Assembly (NCBI GenBank): GCA_903946925.1
Contig: CAJAXK010000006.1
Span: 1-43,502, forward strand
Direction: 5' to 3'
Length of the DNA: 43,502 nt
Origin: an uncultured Bacteroidales bacterium
Lineage (GTDB): Bacteria > Bacteroidota > Bacteroidia > Bacteroidales > UBA4417
This document shows positions 1-7,383 of this stretch, piece after piece. A model generated the notes under the pieces. The model worked only from the letters and a program-made list of their open reading frames with translations, was not told the origin of the DNA and did not search any database. The translations under genes were made by a program, and so were the position numbers. The first letter of the stretch is position 1; every line of letters begins with the position of its first letter.

Positions 1-1818
1 CTTGCGCCCCCGGAAGCTCCTCAAACTGGCCATGAAATATTTTCGGATAATTTTAGCATGAAAATTGGCAGCACTTCAAGCGGTTTTCAACAAATTACAG
101 TACAGGTTGGCGCTGTTTTTATCGCCTCCCTGCCCAATGAAGGATCTGTATCGGGTTCAATATTTTATGTGGATGCCAATGATGCCACACAACCATGGAA
201 TTTAGAAGCTTTCAAGGGATCACCAAAAGCAAAAATGCGTTACCGACGGTTGGGACCAGGCGATGACCGTACAAATTCGGGTTACAAAGAACCTGAAACG
301 GATTGGAAATTCATCATACCCTATTCATCCCCCCAATTTTTAATCGACAAACGGGATCCAGGTCATTATTATCCTTCAGTTAAATTACACGGTTGCCTGC
401 AACGTTACGAGAATCTGGAAAAAGACAAGGAACTGGAAGCCATTGTGAAGCTTACCAAAACAAACCCTGATTGGAACGACCTGCATATTGTGAACGGGGT
501 ATCCGTACCGACTGCCAACCTCAAAGCTGATGATGTAAAGGGTAAAAACATTTATACAAAATTCAGTACGTGCAACACAGTGAAAGGCATTGTGCTGGAT
601 GCAAACAACCGTCCGGTATTGGCGAAAAAGAAAGTTATCCTGGAGCCTCGCGGTTGGAGCATCCCTGAAGCAAAACCTGACGATATGTTTGTTTTTTCCA
701 ATCCTGCAAACGGGGAATATATTTTTAAAGAGAACGTTCCAAGCGGCGTTTACGATGTATATGTTTTCGGGCAACCTAAAAAAGATACTGTTGCCGTTTG
801 CAATTGCCGCGAGCGGGGGGAAGACGCCAATTATACCTATATCAAAAATATCGGAGGTTCACCGGATTTGTTTTTTACCATCGAAACAAATTTAACCCAC
901 ACAGATGATTTGGATGAACTATCCTTAGGAGATTACGGAGGAAGCGGGATAGGACAGGTAAAAACCACCACTACAAGCAAAATTGTTTATCATATTTCGA
1001 TGGCTGAACTTATTGGCAATAATGGCGAGAAAAACGTTCTGAAAGGTATTGATGAGTATCCTGTCGAATCGGCAAACAAAGTTACAAGTTTCAAGAGCCA
1101 GATACCGCAGATTACCGATGATGGCTGGAAAACCGAAGTTGAAACCGAATTTGATAAAAACAACCTGCATTACGGAAGTTTGCCTGTACTATCCGAGGCT
1201 CATCCAAAGGAAGGCGAACTTTTTAAGGCAACAGATAAATTTTTAATACTGCCCTTGTTTAAGTCGGCCTACAAAAAGCAAGACCTCGATTTATCCGAAA
1301 TACAAGATCAGGGAGCTAAGGACATGCTAAAAACGCTTAACGATATGGCCAACACATTAGGGCCGGCAACTGATAAGATGAACAAAGAAATGGATGGCAA
1401 ATACCTCGACACAGTGAGGGTTAAATCATTTACTTTCGGTGATTTGCTAAGTATTGCACAAGGAGCCAAACAGCTTTCGCTGAATGACAAAATGGTTCAA
1501 AAAATAGAACCTACGGTTAAAGAAGGTTTTTTGGCCATGCCATCTGAAACAGCCCAAGGAATGAAAGAAATGCAACAGTTTTGGCCTTCGGGCATGAGTA
1601 AAGATATGGAAAAAATGAGTAAAATGGGCAATGGCGGCATTGGCAATTTCGCTATGACCAGCAATTACAACCGGCCAGTAACCACCACTATTGAAAGGAA
1701 ATTCACCATCCGAAAATCAACCGAAAGCGAAATAAGGGAAACACAACCAAAGGAAACCTCGGAAATGTTCAGGGAAATCCCCAGGGAATTTTACAAAGAA
1801 ATAAAGATCATTTATTAG
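1..1818 (+). CDS. Hypothetical protein with carboxypeptidase-regulatory-like domain, 5' partial
   Basis: The reading frame is open from the first base of the window. The first ATG is at 58, but 19 sense codons precede it in frame, so the gene most likely starts upstream. Counting from that ATG, residues about 172-275 look like a carboxypeptidase-regulatory-like (CarboxypepD_reg) beta-sandwich: it opens with NTVKGIVLDANNRPV and continues with a NGEYIFKENVPSGVYDVYV strand pair. Such domains are common in Bacteroidota envelope proteins. The remainder is not recognised; the last ~200 residues are rich in Met, Lys and Glu. The stop lies 23 bases before a strong hairpin shared with the convergent porin operon. 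No function is proposed. Confidence 0.75.
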   Translation, partial: LAPPEAPQTGHEIFSDNFSMKIGSTSSGFQQITVQVGAVFIASLPNEGSVSGSIFYVDANDATQPWNLEAFKGSPKAKMRYRRLGPGDDRTNSGYKEPETDWKFIIPYSSPQFLIDKRDPGHYYPSVKLHGCLQRYENLEKDKELEAIVKLTKTNPDWNDLHIVNGVSVPTANLKADDVKGKNIYTKFSTCNTVKGIVLDANNRPVLAKKKVILEPRGWSIPEAKPDDMFVFSNPANGEYIFKENVPSGVYDVYVFGQPKKDTVAVCNCRERGEDANYTYIKNIGGSPDLFFTIETNLTHTDDLDELSLGDYGGSGIGQVKTTTTSKIVYHISMAELIGNNGEKNVLKGIDEYPVESANKVTSFKSQIPQITDDGWKTEVETEFDKNNLHYGSLPVLSEAHPKEGELFKATDKFLILPLFKSAYKKQDLDLSEIQDQGAKDMLKTLNDMANTLGPATDKMNKEMDGKYLDTVRVKSFTFGDLLSIAQGAKQLSLNDKMVQKIEPTVKEGFLAMPSETAQGMKEMQQFWPSGMSKDMEKMSKMGNGGIGNFAMTSNYNRPVTTTIERKFTIRKSTESEIRETQPKETSEMFREIPREFYKEIKIIY

Positions 1819-1841
1819 TACCCGATTGGATTTTTCAAAAT

Positions 1842-1878
1842 AAAAACCTGCCATAACGGATCCGATTGGCAGGTTTTT
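1842..1878. terminator. Bidirectional intrinsic terminator
   Basis: A perfect 12-bp inverted repeat (AAAAACCTGCCA / TGGCAGGTTTTT) with a 13-nt loop lies between the convergent gene ends at 1818 and 1922. The A-tract and T-tract on either side let it work in both directions. Confidence 0.85.
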
Positions 1879-1921
1879 ATTGTTTAGGTTTTCACTTCTT
1901 GGCTTAGAACAGATCTTGGTT

Positions 1922-3223
1922 TTAGAACTTGTAGGTAAATGCCAGCAGTGCCCTGATGTTTGCCACAGCCTTTAAATCGGCAAGTTCGGCTTTTGTGTTG
2001 GCAGTTAGTTTCCCATAATTGGCAAGTGTATGCTCAAGTTCAAAAGCTATATCGAGCTTGCCCGAAATAAATACAACACGGGGCGAAAGCCTGAATACAT
2101 TATCAATATTGGATCCACGTGCATAAAAAGTAGAGGTTTTAAGCGTTTCGGTAGTCCCCATATTTTTTGTATATCCCACAAATAACCCCAATTGTATTTT
2201 TTTGCCATGAGTGTTTGCATCTAACCAAATTGAACCGGTATTCATGTTCGAGAAATTTTTGTTCCCCGTTGCGGTATCGTTGATTTGGCTGACTGCGTAT
2301 CCACCAATCATAACCAAATCGGAGGCATTTTGAGCAAACACACCTTCGAGTTTTACCGTAAGCGGTTTGAACTTCAATTTTGCAAAAGCAATACCCGAAA
2401 TACTGCCTATTTTTTCCGATGATTCGTACTTTTTGTTTTTTGCATTGTTAACCGTATATAATTCAGGCATTAACGTTTTGTAATCAACACCAATTCCCAC
2501 TAAATGCTCGGTTGATTTGGGGTTGAACTGCATTTGGAAATGAAGGTTTGGAATAGCTGCATTTCTCAGAAACTTAGAACTTGAAACCGAAGCAGAAGTA
2601 TAAGTGTTATTTGCAAAAACGTATTCAGGCCCCATGTTGGTAAAATCGCGTTGGGCGAACAAAGCAGCAATCAATTTCAACCCACCCAATGTTTTACTAA
2701 AACGGACTTGTGGATTTCGTGAAAACGGCTGGAACGGTGCACCGGTATTAAACGAGATTACGCCAGGGAAAGATTCGGCTATAAACATCGGGTGCCAATA
2801 CTGGCCCACCAACAATTCTGTGGTTTTCCAGTTAAGCTTCACAAATGCGTGCCGCAACCTGAACCCATTTACATCGTCGAGGCCTGAACTTGCATTGCCA
2901 AAAAAGTCTGCTTCAATTATCCCAGAAGTTTTTGCACCAAAAGCATCAGGGCCAGTGATAGTGCCTTTTAACCTCGTTTGAATGGAAAGTATATTGAACG
3001 AAGGTTTAGCGTTTACATCCTTGCCATTGGCATCAGAAGAGATGTTATCAGGATACAACAAAAAATGCCCTTCGCGGATATTAACCGTTTGCCGTGTGTC
3101 GTAAAAAATATCGGTTTTTACAAACCCCGAAAAACTGATCCCGAATTTTGGTTCATCTTTCTTTTCCTGGGCACGGGTTACGAGTGATAACCCAATTATC
3201 AAAACTAAGATTAGATGTTTCAT
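1922..3223 (-). CDS. DcaP-like outer-membrane porin
   Basis: The protein has 433 residues. A signal peptide of about 18 residues (MKHLILVLIIGLSLVTRAQ) precedes alternating amphipathic strands, and the chain ends in an aromatic residue (FTYKF), as outer-membrane beta-barrels do. The segments GFVKTDIFYDTR, SRLKG-like IQTRLKG, EADFFG and LLVGQYWHPMF match the pattern of the DcaP-like family of trimeric porins, which pass small, often acidic organic molecules. It is the last gene of a three-gene operon, 31 bases after the acetate-type symporter, which suggests that it admits the same substrate through the outer membrane. The family call rests on pattern recognition; the substrate is inferred from context. 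Confidence 0.75.
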   Translation of the reverse strand: MKHLILVLIIGLSLVTRAQEKKDEPKFGISFSGFVKTDIFYDTRQTVNIREGHFLLYPDNISSDANGKDVNAKPSFNILSIQTRLKGTITGPDAFGAKTSGIIEADFFGNASSGLDDVNGFRLRHAFVKLNWKTTELLVGQYWHPMFIAESFPGVISFNTGAPFQPFSRNPQVRFSKTLGGLKLIAALFAQRDFTNMGPEYVFANNTYTSASVSSSKFLRNAAIPNLHFQMQFNPKSTEHLVGIGVDYKTLMPELYTVNNAKNKKYESSEKIGSISGIAFAKLKFKPLTVKLEGVFAQNASDLVMIGGYAVSQINDTATGNKNFSNMNTGSIWLDANTHGKKIQLGLFVGYTKNMGTTETLKTSTFYARGSNIDNVFRLSPRVVFISGKLDIAFELEHTLANYGKLTANTKAELADLKAVANIRALLAFTYKF

Positions 3224-3254
3224 TTTGTGTTTTTAAATTATTTGTCTCACAATA

Positions 3255-5177
3255 TTATTTGCTGAAATCCTTAGTAGAATTGTCTTTTTGTGTAAGCAAC
3301 GATATTACCACCAGTGTAATTACGGCTAATGGAATCGAAATGATTCCTGGATTGTCCAATGGAATAGGGGCATCTTTGGGGATGAGGCCATATTTTTCGT
3401 ACATGGTTGGCGAAAAAAGTATTATGCCAATGGAAGAAACTATACCCACAAAAATAGACCAGGCTATGCCCTTGGCGGTAGTCTTTTTCCAGAACAAAAG
3501 GAACAATATGGAAGGCAGGTTGGCCGATGCAGCCACGGCAAAAGCAAGCCCGACAAGGAAAGAAACGTTCATGCCTTTGAACAGGATGCCTAAAACAATG
3601 GCAAAAATACCAACCCCAACAGCAGCCAATTTCCCGGCTTTTACTTTTGCTTTGTCAGTCATTTTTACTTGTAGGTATTTGTCAATAAAATCGTGGGCAA
3701 TTGCACCTGATGATGCCACAATAAGCCCGCTTACAGTACCAAGTACGGTAGCAAAAGCTATTGCCGAAATAATCGAGAATATCCCAATACCAAAGGTTTT
3801 GGCTAACAAGGGCGCCGACATGTTACTGCTTTCCACATCCAACGCACCGTTTATCATTGAGCCAAGACCCATATAAAGGGTTAACACATAGAAAAACCCG
3901 ATAGCTGAAATGGCCACAATAGTTGATTTTCGGGCTGCGCGTTGGCTTGGCACGGTGTAATACCTGATTAAAATATGAGGTAAAGCAGATGTACCCAAAA
4001 ACAAAGCCAACATAAGCGACAGGAAATTGAGCCTGTCCCAAAACGTTGCGCCAACTGCTTTGGTTAGTTTGTAAAGCAGCCCTGGTTTCATTACATCAGT
4101 ACCTTTTGTGATTTTTTGATACCATACCGTTATTTTGTTCCCATCATCGGTAAAAGCTTTCTTCGAGAACCTCACAACTTCGCTCTTTTCAATAGCTTTG
4201 ATAAATTCAAAAGGGCCAACCGGGCCGGTTTTATCCACTTCTTTTCCATCAACTATTATTTTGCTGAGGTGGCCAACCTGATAGAATTTCTTTTCTGATT
4301 TGGGCGCACCGTTATATAGTTTTCCGCCATCGGCAGTAACAGTTATGTCAAGCATTTCATCAAGTGTGGCGTTGCCGTCCTTTACATTTAGTTTGTACCA
4401 GCAATCGCTTCCATTTTTGGTAAGTTTTACAAAAACCAATTTATCAACAACCTTGGTTGATTTAATGCTGTATGTTGTATCGGGAACGCTTACCACAGTG
4501 TCGTTGGTAACAATTGCGGCAGTTTGTGCAAATTTGTGGTAGTTCTCGTTAGGGGTGAGGGATAAACCGTTCTGTAAAATATAAACAGTTAAAATGGTTG
4601 AAAAAACAACCAACAATGCCCCTTTTATAAATTGCACGTATGTGGTGGATGTCATACCAGCGGTTGCTACAATAAATATTACGATTGAACCAACTATCAC
4701 AACTCCCATCCAATGCGGAAGGCCAAGCAACGGAACAACAAGGTCGCCGGCACCTACCATTTGAGGGATAAGATAAAATATGGAAACAATAAGCGTGCTT
4801 ATGGATGCGGCCAATTTGATATGTTTCGAGTTAAACCTCGAATCCAAGGCATCGGTAAAGGTATATTTTCCAAGTTTTTTGAGTGGTTCGGCAACCAAAA
4901 ACAAAGCCACAACCCAGCCTGCCAAATATCCTATCGAATAAAGGAAACCATCGTAACCCGAATAGGCAATCATGCCACAGATGCCTAAAAAAGATGCAGC
5001 CGACAAATAATCGCCGGCAAAGGCTATACCGTTAACAGCCCAATGTATGTTGCCGCCTGCGGCATAATAGTTTGCCGCCGATTTTGTTTTTCGGGCAAAG
5101 TAAAAAGATACCCCTAACACCAGGCCAACTATAAAAAGAAAAATTGCTATTGCTATGTTCGAAACTTCGTAAATCAT
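3255..5177 (-). CDS. ActP-like sodium:solute (acetate) symporter
   Basis: This is an inner-membrane protein of the sodium:solute symporter (SSS) family, closest in pattern to the cation/acetate symporter ActP. Seen in the sequence are the ActP-type start (FARKTKSAANYYAAGG, then GIAFAGDYLSAASFLG), many hydrophobic helices, and the hallmark GTSALPHILIRYYTVPS near residue 405. It has 640 residues where ActP has about 550; the excess is a polar insert at roughly residues 215-370 between two helices. It sits 18 bases after the DUF485 gene, the usual yjcH-actP arrangement, and is followed by a porin gene. Acetate is the likely substrate, but related proteins carry pyruvate or other short acids, so no gene symbol is given. 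Confidence 0.88.
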   Translation of the reverse strand: MIYEVSNIAIAIFLFIVGLVLGVSFYFARKTKSAANYYAAGGNIHWAVNGIAFAGDYLSAASFLGICGMIAYSGYDGFLYSIGYLAGWVVALFLVAEPLKKLGKYTFTDALDSRFNSKHIKLAASISTLIVSIFYLIPQMVGAGDLVVPLLGLPHWMGVVIVGSIVIFIVATAGMTSTTYVQFIKGALLVVFSTILTVYILQNGLSLTPNENYHKFAQTAAIVTNDTVVSVPDTTYSIKSTKVVDKLVFVKLTKNGSDCWYKLNVKDGNATLDEMLDITVTADGGKLYNGAPKSEKKFYQVGHLSKIIVDGKEVDKTGPVGPFEFIKAIEKSEVVRFSKKAFTDDGNKITVWYQKITKGTDVMKPGLLYKLTKAVGATFWDRLNFLSLMLALFLGTSALPHILIRYYTVPSQRAARKSTIVAISAIGFFYVLTLYMGLGSMINGALDVESSNMSAPLLAKTFGIGIFSIISAIAFATVLGTVSGLIVASSGAIAHDFIDKYLQVKMTDKAKVKAGKLAAVGVGIFAIVLGILFKGMNVSFLVGLAFAVAASANLPSILFLLFWKKTTAKGIAWSIFVGIVSSIGIILFSPTMYEKYGLIPKDAPIPLDNPGIISIPLAVITLVVISLLTQKDNSTKDFSK

Positions 5178-5195
5178 ATCCCCGGATTTTTAAGG

Positions 5196-5468
5196 TTAGT
5201 TCTTGTTCATTTTGTCTTCCATTTTTGTGCAGAAATAATTATAGATAAATCCCATAATTATTGCAAGCACAATCAATCCAAAGCCATAAACAATGGCAAT
5301 GTTTTGCCCACCTAACAACTCTAAACCCATAAGCTCAGGTTTGGTAAGGCCAATAAGCACAAAGCCGGCATATACCAAGGTGTAAATAAAAAACATTTTT
5401 ACCCCTAATTTGGCCTTCTTTTCGGCTGCTCTGTCAATTCCGGTTTTTACTGCAGGTTCGTGTAACAT
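5196..5468 (-). CDS. DUF485 (YjcH-like) membrane protein
   Basis: A 90-residue protein with two hydrophobic helices (about residues 24-43 and 55-78) separated by a short loop, the form of the DUF485/YjcH family. Members are nearly always encoded directly before an acetate-type SSS symporter, as here, and probably act as a small partner subunit. It is the first gene of the symporter-porin operon. A weak TAnnTTTA box lies on the minus strand at 5510-5517. The gene diverges from the Crp/Fnr regulator, which may control it. Confidence 0.87.
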   Translation of the reverse strand: MLHEPAVKTGIDRAAEKKAKLGVKMFFIYTLVYAGFVLIGLTKPELMGLELLGGQNIAIVYGFGLIVLAIIMGFIYNYFCTKMEDKMNKN

Positions 5469-5565
5469 AAAAACTTCTTTTAATTAGAAACTGTAAAATT
5501 AATTTTTGTTAAAGGTATCAAATTGGCCGATTGGTAAAACCTTAATTATATTGCTTTTAAACATT

Positions 5566-5578
5566 GTTGTATAACAAC
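5566..5578. promoter_or_regulatory. Small inverted repeat in divergent promoter region
   Basis: GTTGT-ATA-ACAAC is a perfect 5-bp inverted repeat with a 3-nt spacer in the 140-bp space between the DUF485 operon and the Crp/Fnr gene. It could be an operator, but the arms are short and no second copy was noticed. Confidence 0.25.
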
Positions 5579-5608
5579 TTATTTGTATTTTTATCAAAAA
5601 AACAAAAT

Positions 5609-6298
5609 ATGCGGTTCTCGAAGAAGATAAGCTGTGAAAGTTGTTTGCTGAACTGCGATATTTATTCAACCTTGTCGGAAAGTGGGAATAACTATCAATC
5701 AATCAACCCATTGCATGCGCATTTTAAAAAACATGATGTAATATGCAAACAAGGCACTGAAGTTACACATGCCCTTTTCCTTGTAAAAGGTTCAGCCAAA
5801 CTGTATATTGAAGGGATAAATAACAGGAATATCATCCTGTATATTTTGAAGCCGCCCGCTTATATGGGCTTACTTTCCTTTTTCGAAAACCCTAGGTATT
5901 CCTATTCAGTTTCTGCCCTTGAGGATTCTGAAGTTTGTTTTATTGAACTTGATTTGGTTAAAAAACTATATGTCGAAAACCACAATTTACTCTTGAGCTT
6001 GAATAAAGCCTTTGGCAAATCGGTTTCGATGATTATGAAAAAATTAATTTCCCTTAACCAAAAACAAATCAGGGGTAGGTTTGCCGAAAACTTGATATAT
6101 TTGTCGGAGATGAATGGCAGCCAAAAATATAATTTGGGGATGACCCGAAAAGAAATTGGCGAAATGATAGCCATTTCGGAGGAAAATGCCGTCAGGCTTT
6201 TTACCGAATTCTCGAAAGAAAACATAATTTCCTTAAAAGGCCGTGAAATAGAAATATTGGATATGGCCCTTATCAAAAAAATCAGTGAAGTTGGGTAG
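5609..6298 (+). CDS. Crp/Fnr-family transcriptional regulator with N-terminal cysteine cluster
   Basis: The 229-residue protein starts at the ATG at 5609; an upstream in-frame ATG at 5564 would add a low-complexity leader and overlap the presumed promoter region. It has a cyclic-nucleotide-binding-like barrel (about residues 30-140, with FKKHDVICKQGTEVTHALFLVKG) and a winged-helix DNA-binding domain (about 155-225, MTRKEIGEMIAISEENAVRLF). Cysteines 9, 12 and 16 form a C-x2-C-x3-C cluster, as in Bacteroidota Fnr-like proteins that may hold an iron-sulphur cluster or sense redox state. It diverges from the acetate symporter operon, which suggests it regulates that operon in response to oxygen or energy status. 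That role is inferred. Confidence 0.88.
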   Translation: MRFSKKISCESCLLNCDIYSTLSESGNNYQSINPLHAHFKKHDVICKQGTEVTHALFLVKGSAKLYIEGINNRNIILYILKPPAYMGLLSFFENPRYSYSVSALEDSEVCFIELDLVKKLYVENHNLLLSLNKAFGKSVSMIMKKLISLNQKQIRGRFAENLIYLSEMNGSQKYNLGMTRKEIGEMIAISEENAVRLFTEFSKENIISLKGREIEILDMALIKKISEVG

Positions 6299-6306
6299 GA
6301 TTTGAA

Positions 6307-6344
6307 GTGAAAAGTGAAGAGAGAAAAGTGTAAAGTGTAAAGTG
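6307..6344. repeat. Degenerate 7-nt tandem repeat (GTGAAAA-type)
   Basis: Immediately after the Crp/Fnr stop codon there are five 7-nt units in register (GTGAAAA, GTGAAGA, GAGAAAA, GTGTAAA, GTGTAAA) and a partial sixth. It belongs with the similar but unrelated-sequence arrays at 29904, 41902 and 43327. Confidence 0.7.
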
Positions 6345-6448
6345 ACGTTGATAGGCACAATTGGGGAACAAGGATATAAAGCTGATTGTTAACTAATTAT
6401 TGCAACATATATACTCGTTTGGGCTAATTGTAAGTAATCCATAATCCT

Positions 6449-7204
6449 ATGAGAATACAGTATTGTTCGGACCTCCACCTCGAATTAGGACAAAATAGCA
6501 AGTATTTTGAAACTACGCCTTTATCGGTAGCGGGCGATATTTTAATATTGGCCGGCGATATTGTGCCTCTGCACGATGAATATTTAACCAACCCATTTTT
6601 TGGTTTTGTTTCCAAAAATTACAAACAGGTATATTGGGTGCCGGGAAACCACGAATTTTACCATAAAAGCATATCGGATTACAGCCATTCCTACAATATA
6701 AGCGTTTACGAAAATATACATTTCGTGAACAATATTGAATTGGAATACTCTGGCATTAGGTTCATATTCAGTACGCTATGGTCGAAAATTACTTTGGGGA
6801 ACGAGAAAAATATTGAGCGGAATGTGGCCGACTTTGAACTCATTAGCCATGACAAAAAGAAATTTAATGCAGCCGCGTTCAACAAACTCCACAATGAAAG
6901 TTTAGGGTTTATAAAAAAAGTTCTGAGCACCAAGCACGAAAAAACCGTTGTTGTAACACATCATTTGCCTTCGGTTTTGTGCAACTCGCAGGTTCACAAC
7001 GCCAGTTTAATAAATGAGGCATTTTGCGTTGACCTTACGGATTATATAAAGGAATGTGGTGCAAATTTTTGGATACATGGGCACAGCCATTTTAATTATC
7101 ACCCATTAATTGTAGGCAATACCCTAATGCTCACCAACCAGCTTGGCTATATCCATTTGAACGAATCCAAAGGTTTTAGGCGCAACGCTTATTTTTCAAT
7201 CTGA
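6449..7204 (+). CDS. Calcineurin-like metallophosphoesterase
   Basis: The 251-residue cytoplasmic protein shows all motifs of the metallophosphoesterase superfamily: SDLHLE (Asp8, His10), AGDIV (Asp37), PGNHEFY (Asn67, His68), VVTHHLP and GHSHFN. These residues bind two metal ions and hydrolyse phosphate esters. The short compact form resembles bacterial Ser/Thr-phosphatase-like or nucleotide-hydrolysing members, and the substrate cannot be read from sequence. It stands alone between repeats, with 150 bases before it and a palindromic repeat element after it, so no operon partner is evident. Confidence 0.87.
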   Translation: MRIQYCSDLHLELGQNSKYFETTPLSVAGDILILAGDIVPLHDEYLTNPFFGFVSKNYKQVYWVPGNHEFYHKSISDYSHSYNISVYENIHFVNNIELEYSGIRFIFSTLWSKITLGNEKNIERNVADFELISHDKKKFNAAAFNKLHNESLGFIKKVLSTKHEKTVVVTHHLPSVLCNSQVHNASLINEAFCVDLTDYIKECGANFWIHGHSHFNYHPLIVGNTLMLTNQLGYIHLNESKGFRRNAYFSI

Positions 7205-7208
7205 TAAT

Positions 7209-7360
7209 TAGGCTATTCCGAAAAGTCTTTTTTCGCCACAAAGGCACAAAGTCTCTAAGTTGCACTAAGTTTATAACATCGAATAACAATGTTTTGTGAA
7301 TCTTTGAGTCATAGTGCCTTAGTGGCGTTTCTTTGTTTTCAGGTTTTCGGAGCGGGCCCA
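7209..7360. repeat. Imperfect palindromic intergenic element with ~9-nt internal repeats
   Basis: The ends are inverted relative to each other: TTCCGAAAA on the left and TTTTCGGAGCGGG on the right. Just inside, GCCACAAAGGCAC on the left mirrors GTGCCTTAGTGGC on the right. The interior has roughly 9-nt units of the CACAAAGGC / CACTAAGTT kind. A related element lies at 41931-42154. It fills the space between the convergent phosphoesterase and Cache-sensor gene ends. Confidence 0.6.
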
Positions 7361-7383
7361 ATATTCCCGTACCAGATGATGGA

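Noticed and set aside
3148-3876. A 242-codon open frame opposite the symporter and porin genes
   Set aside because: It overlaps two well-supported genes on the other strand, has no recognisable domain, and mirrors their codon structure.
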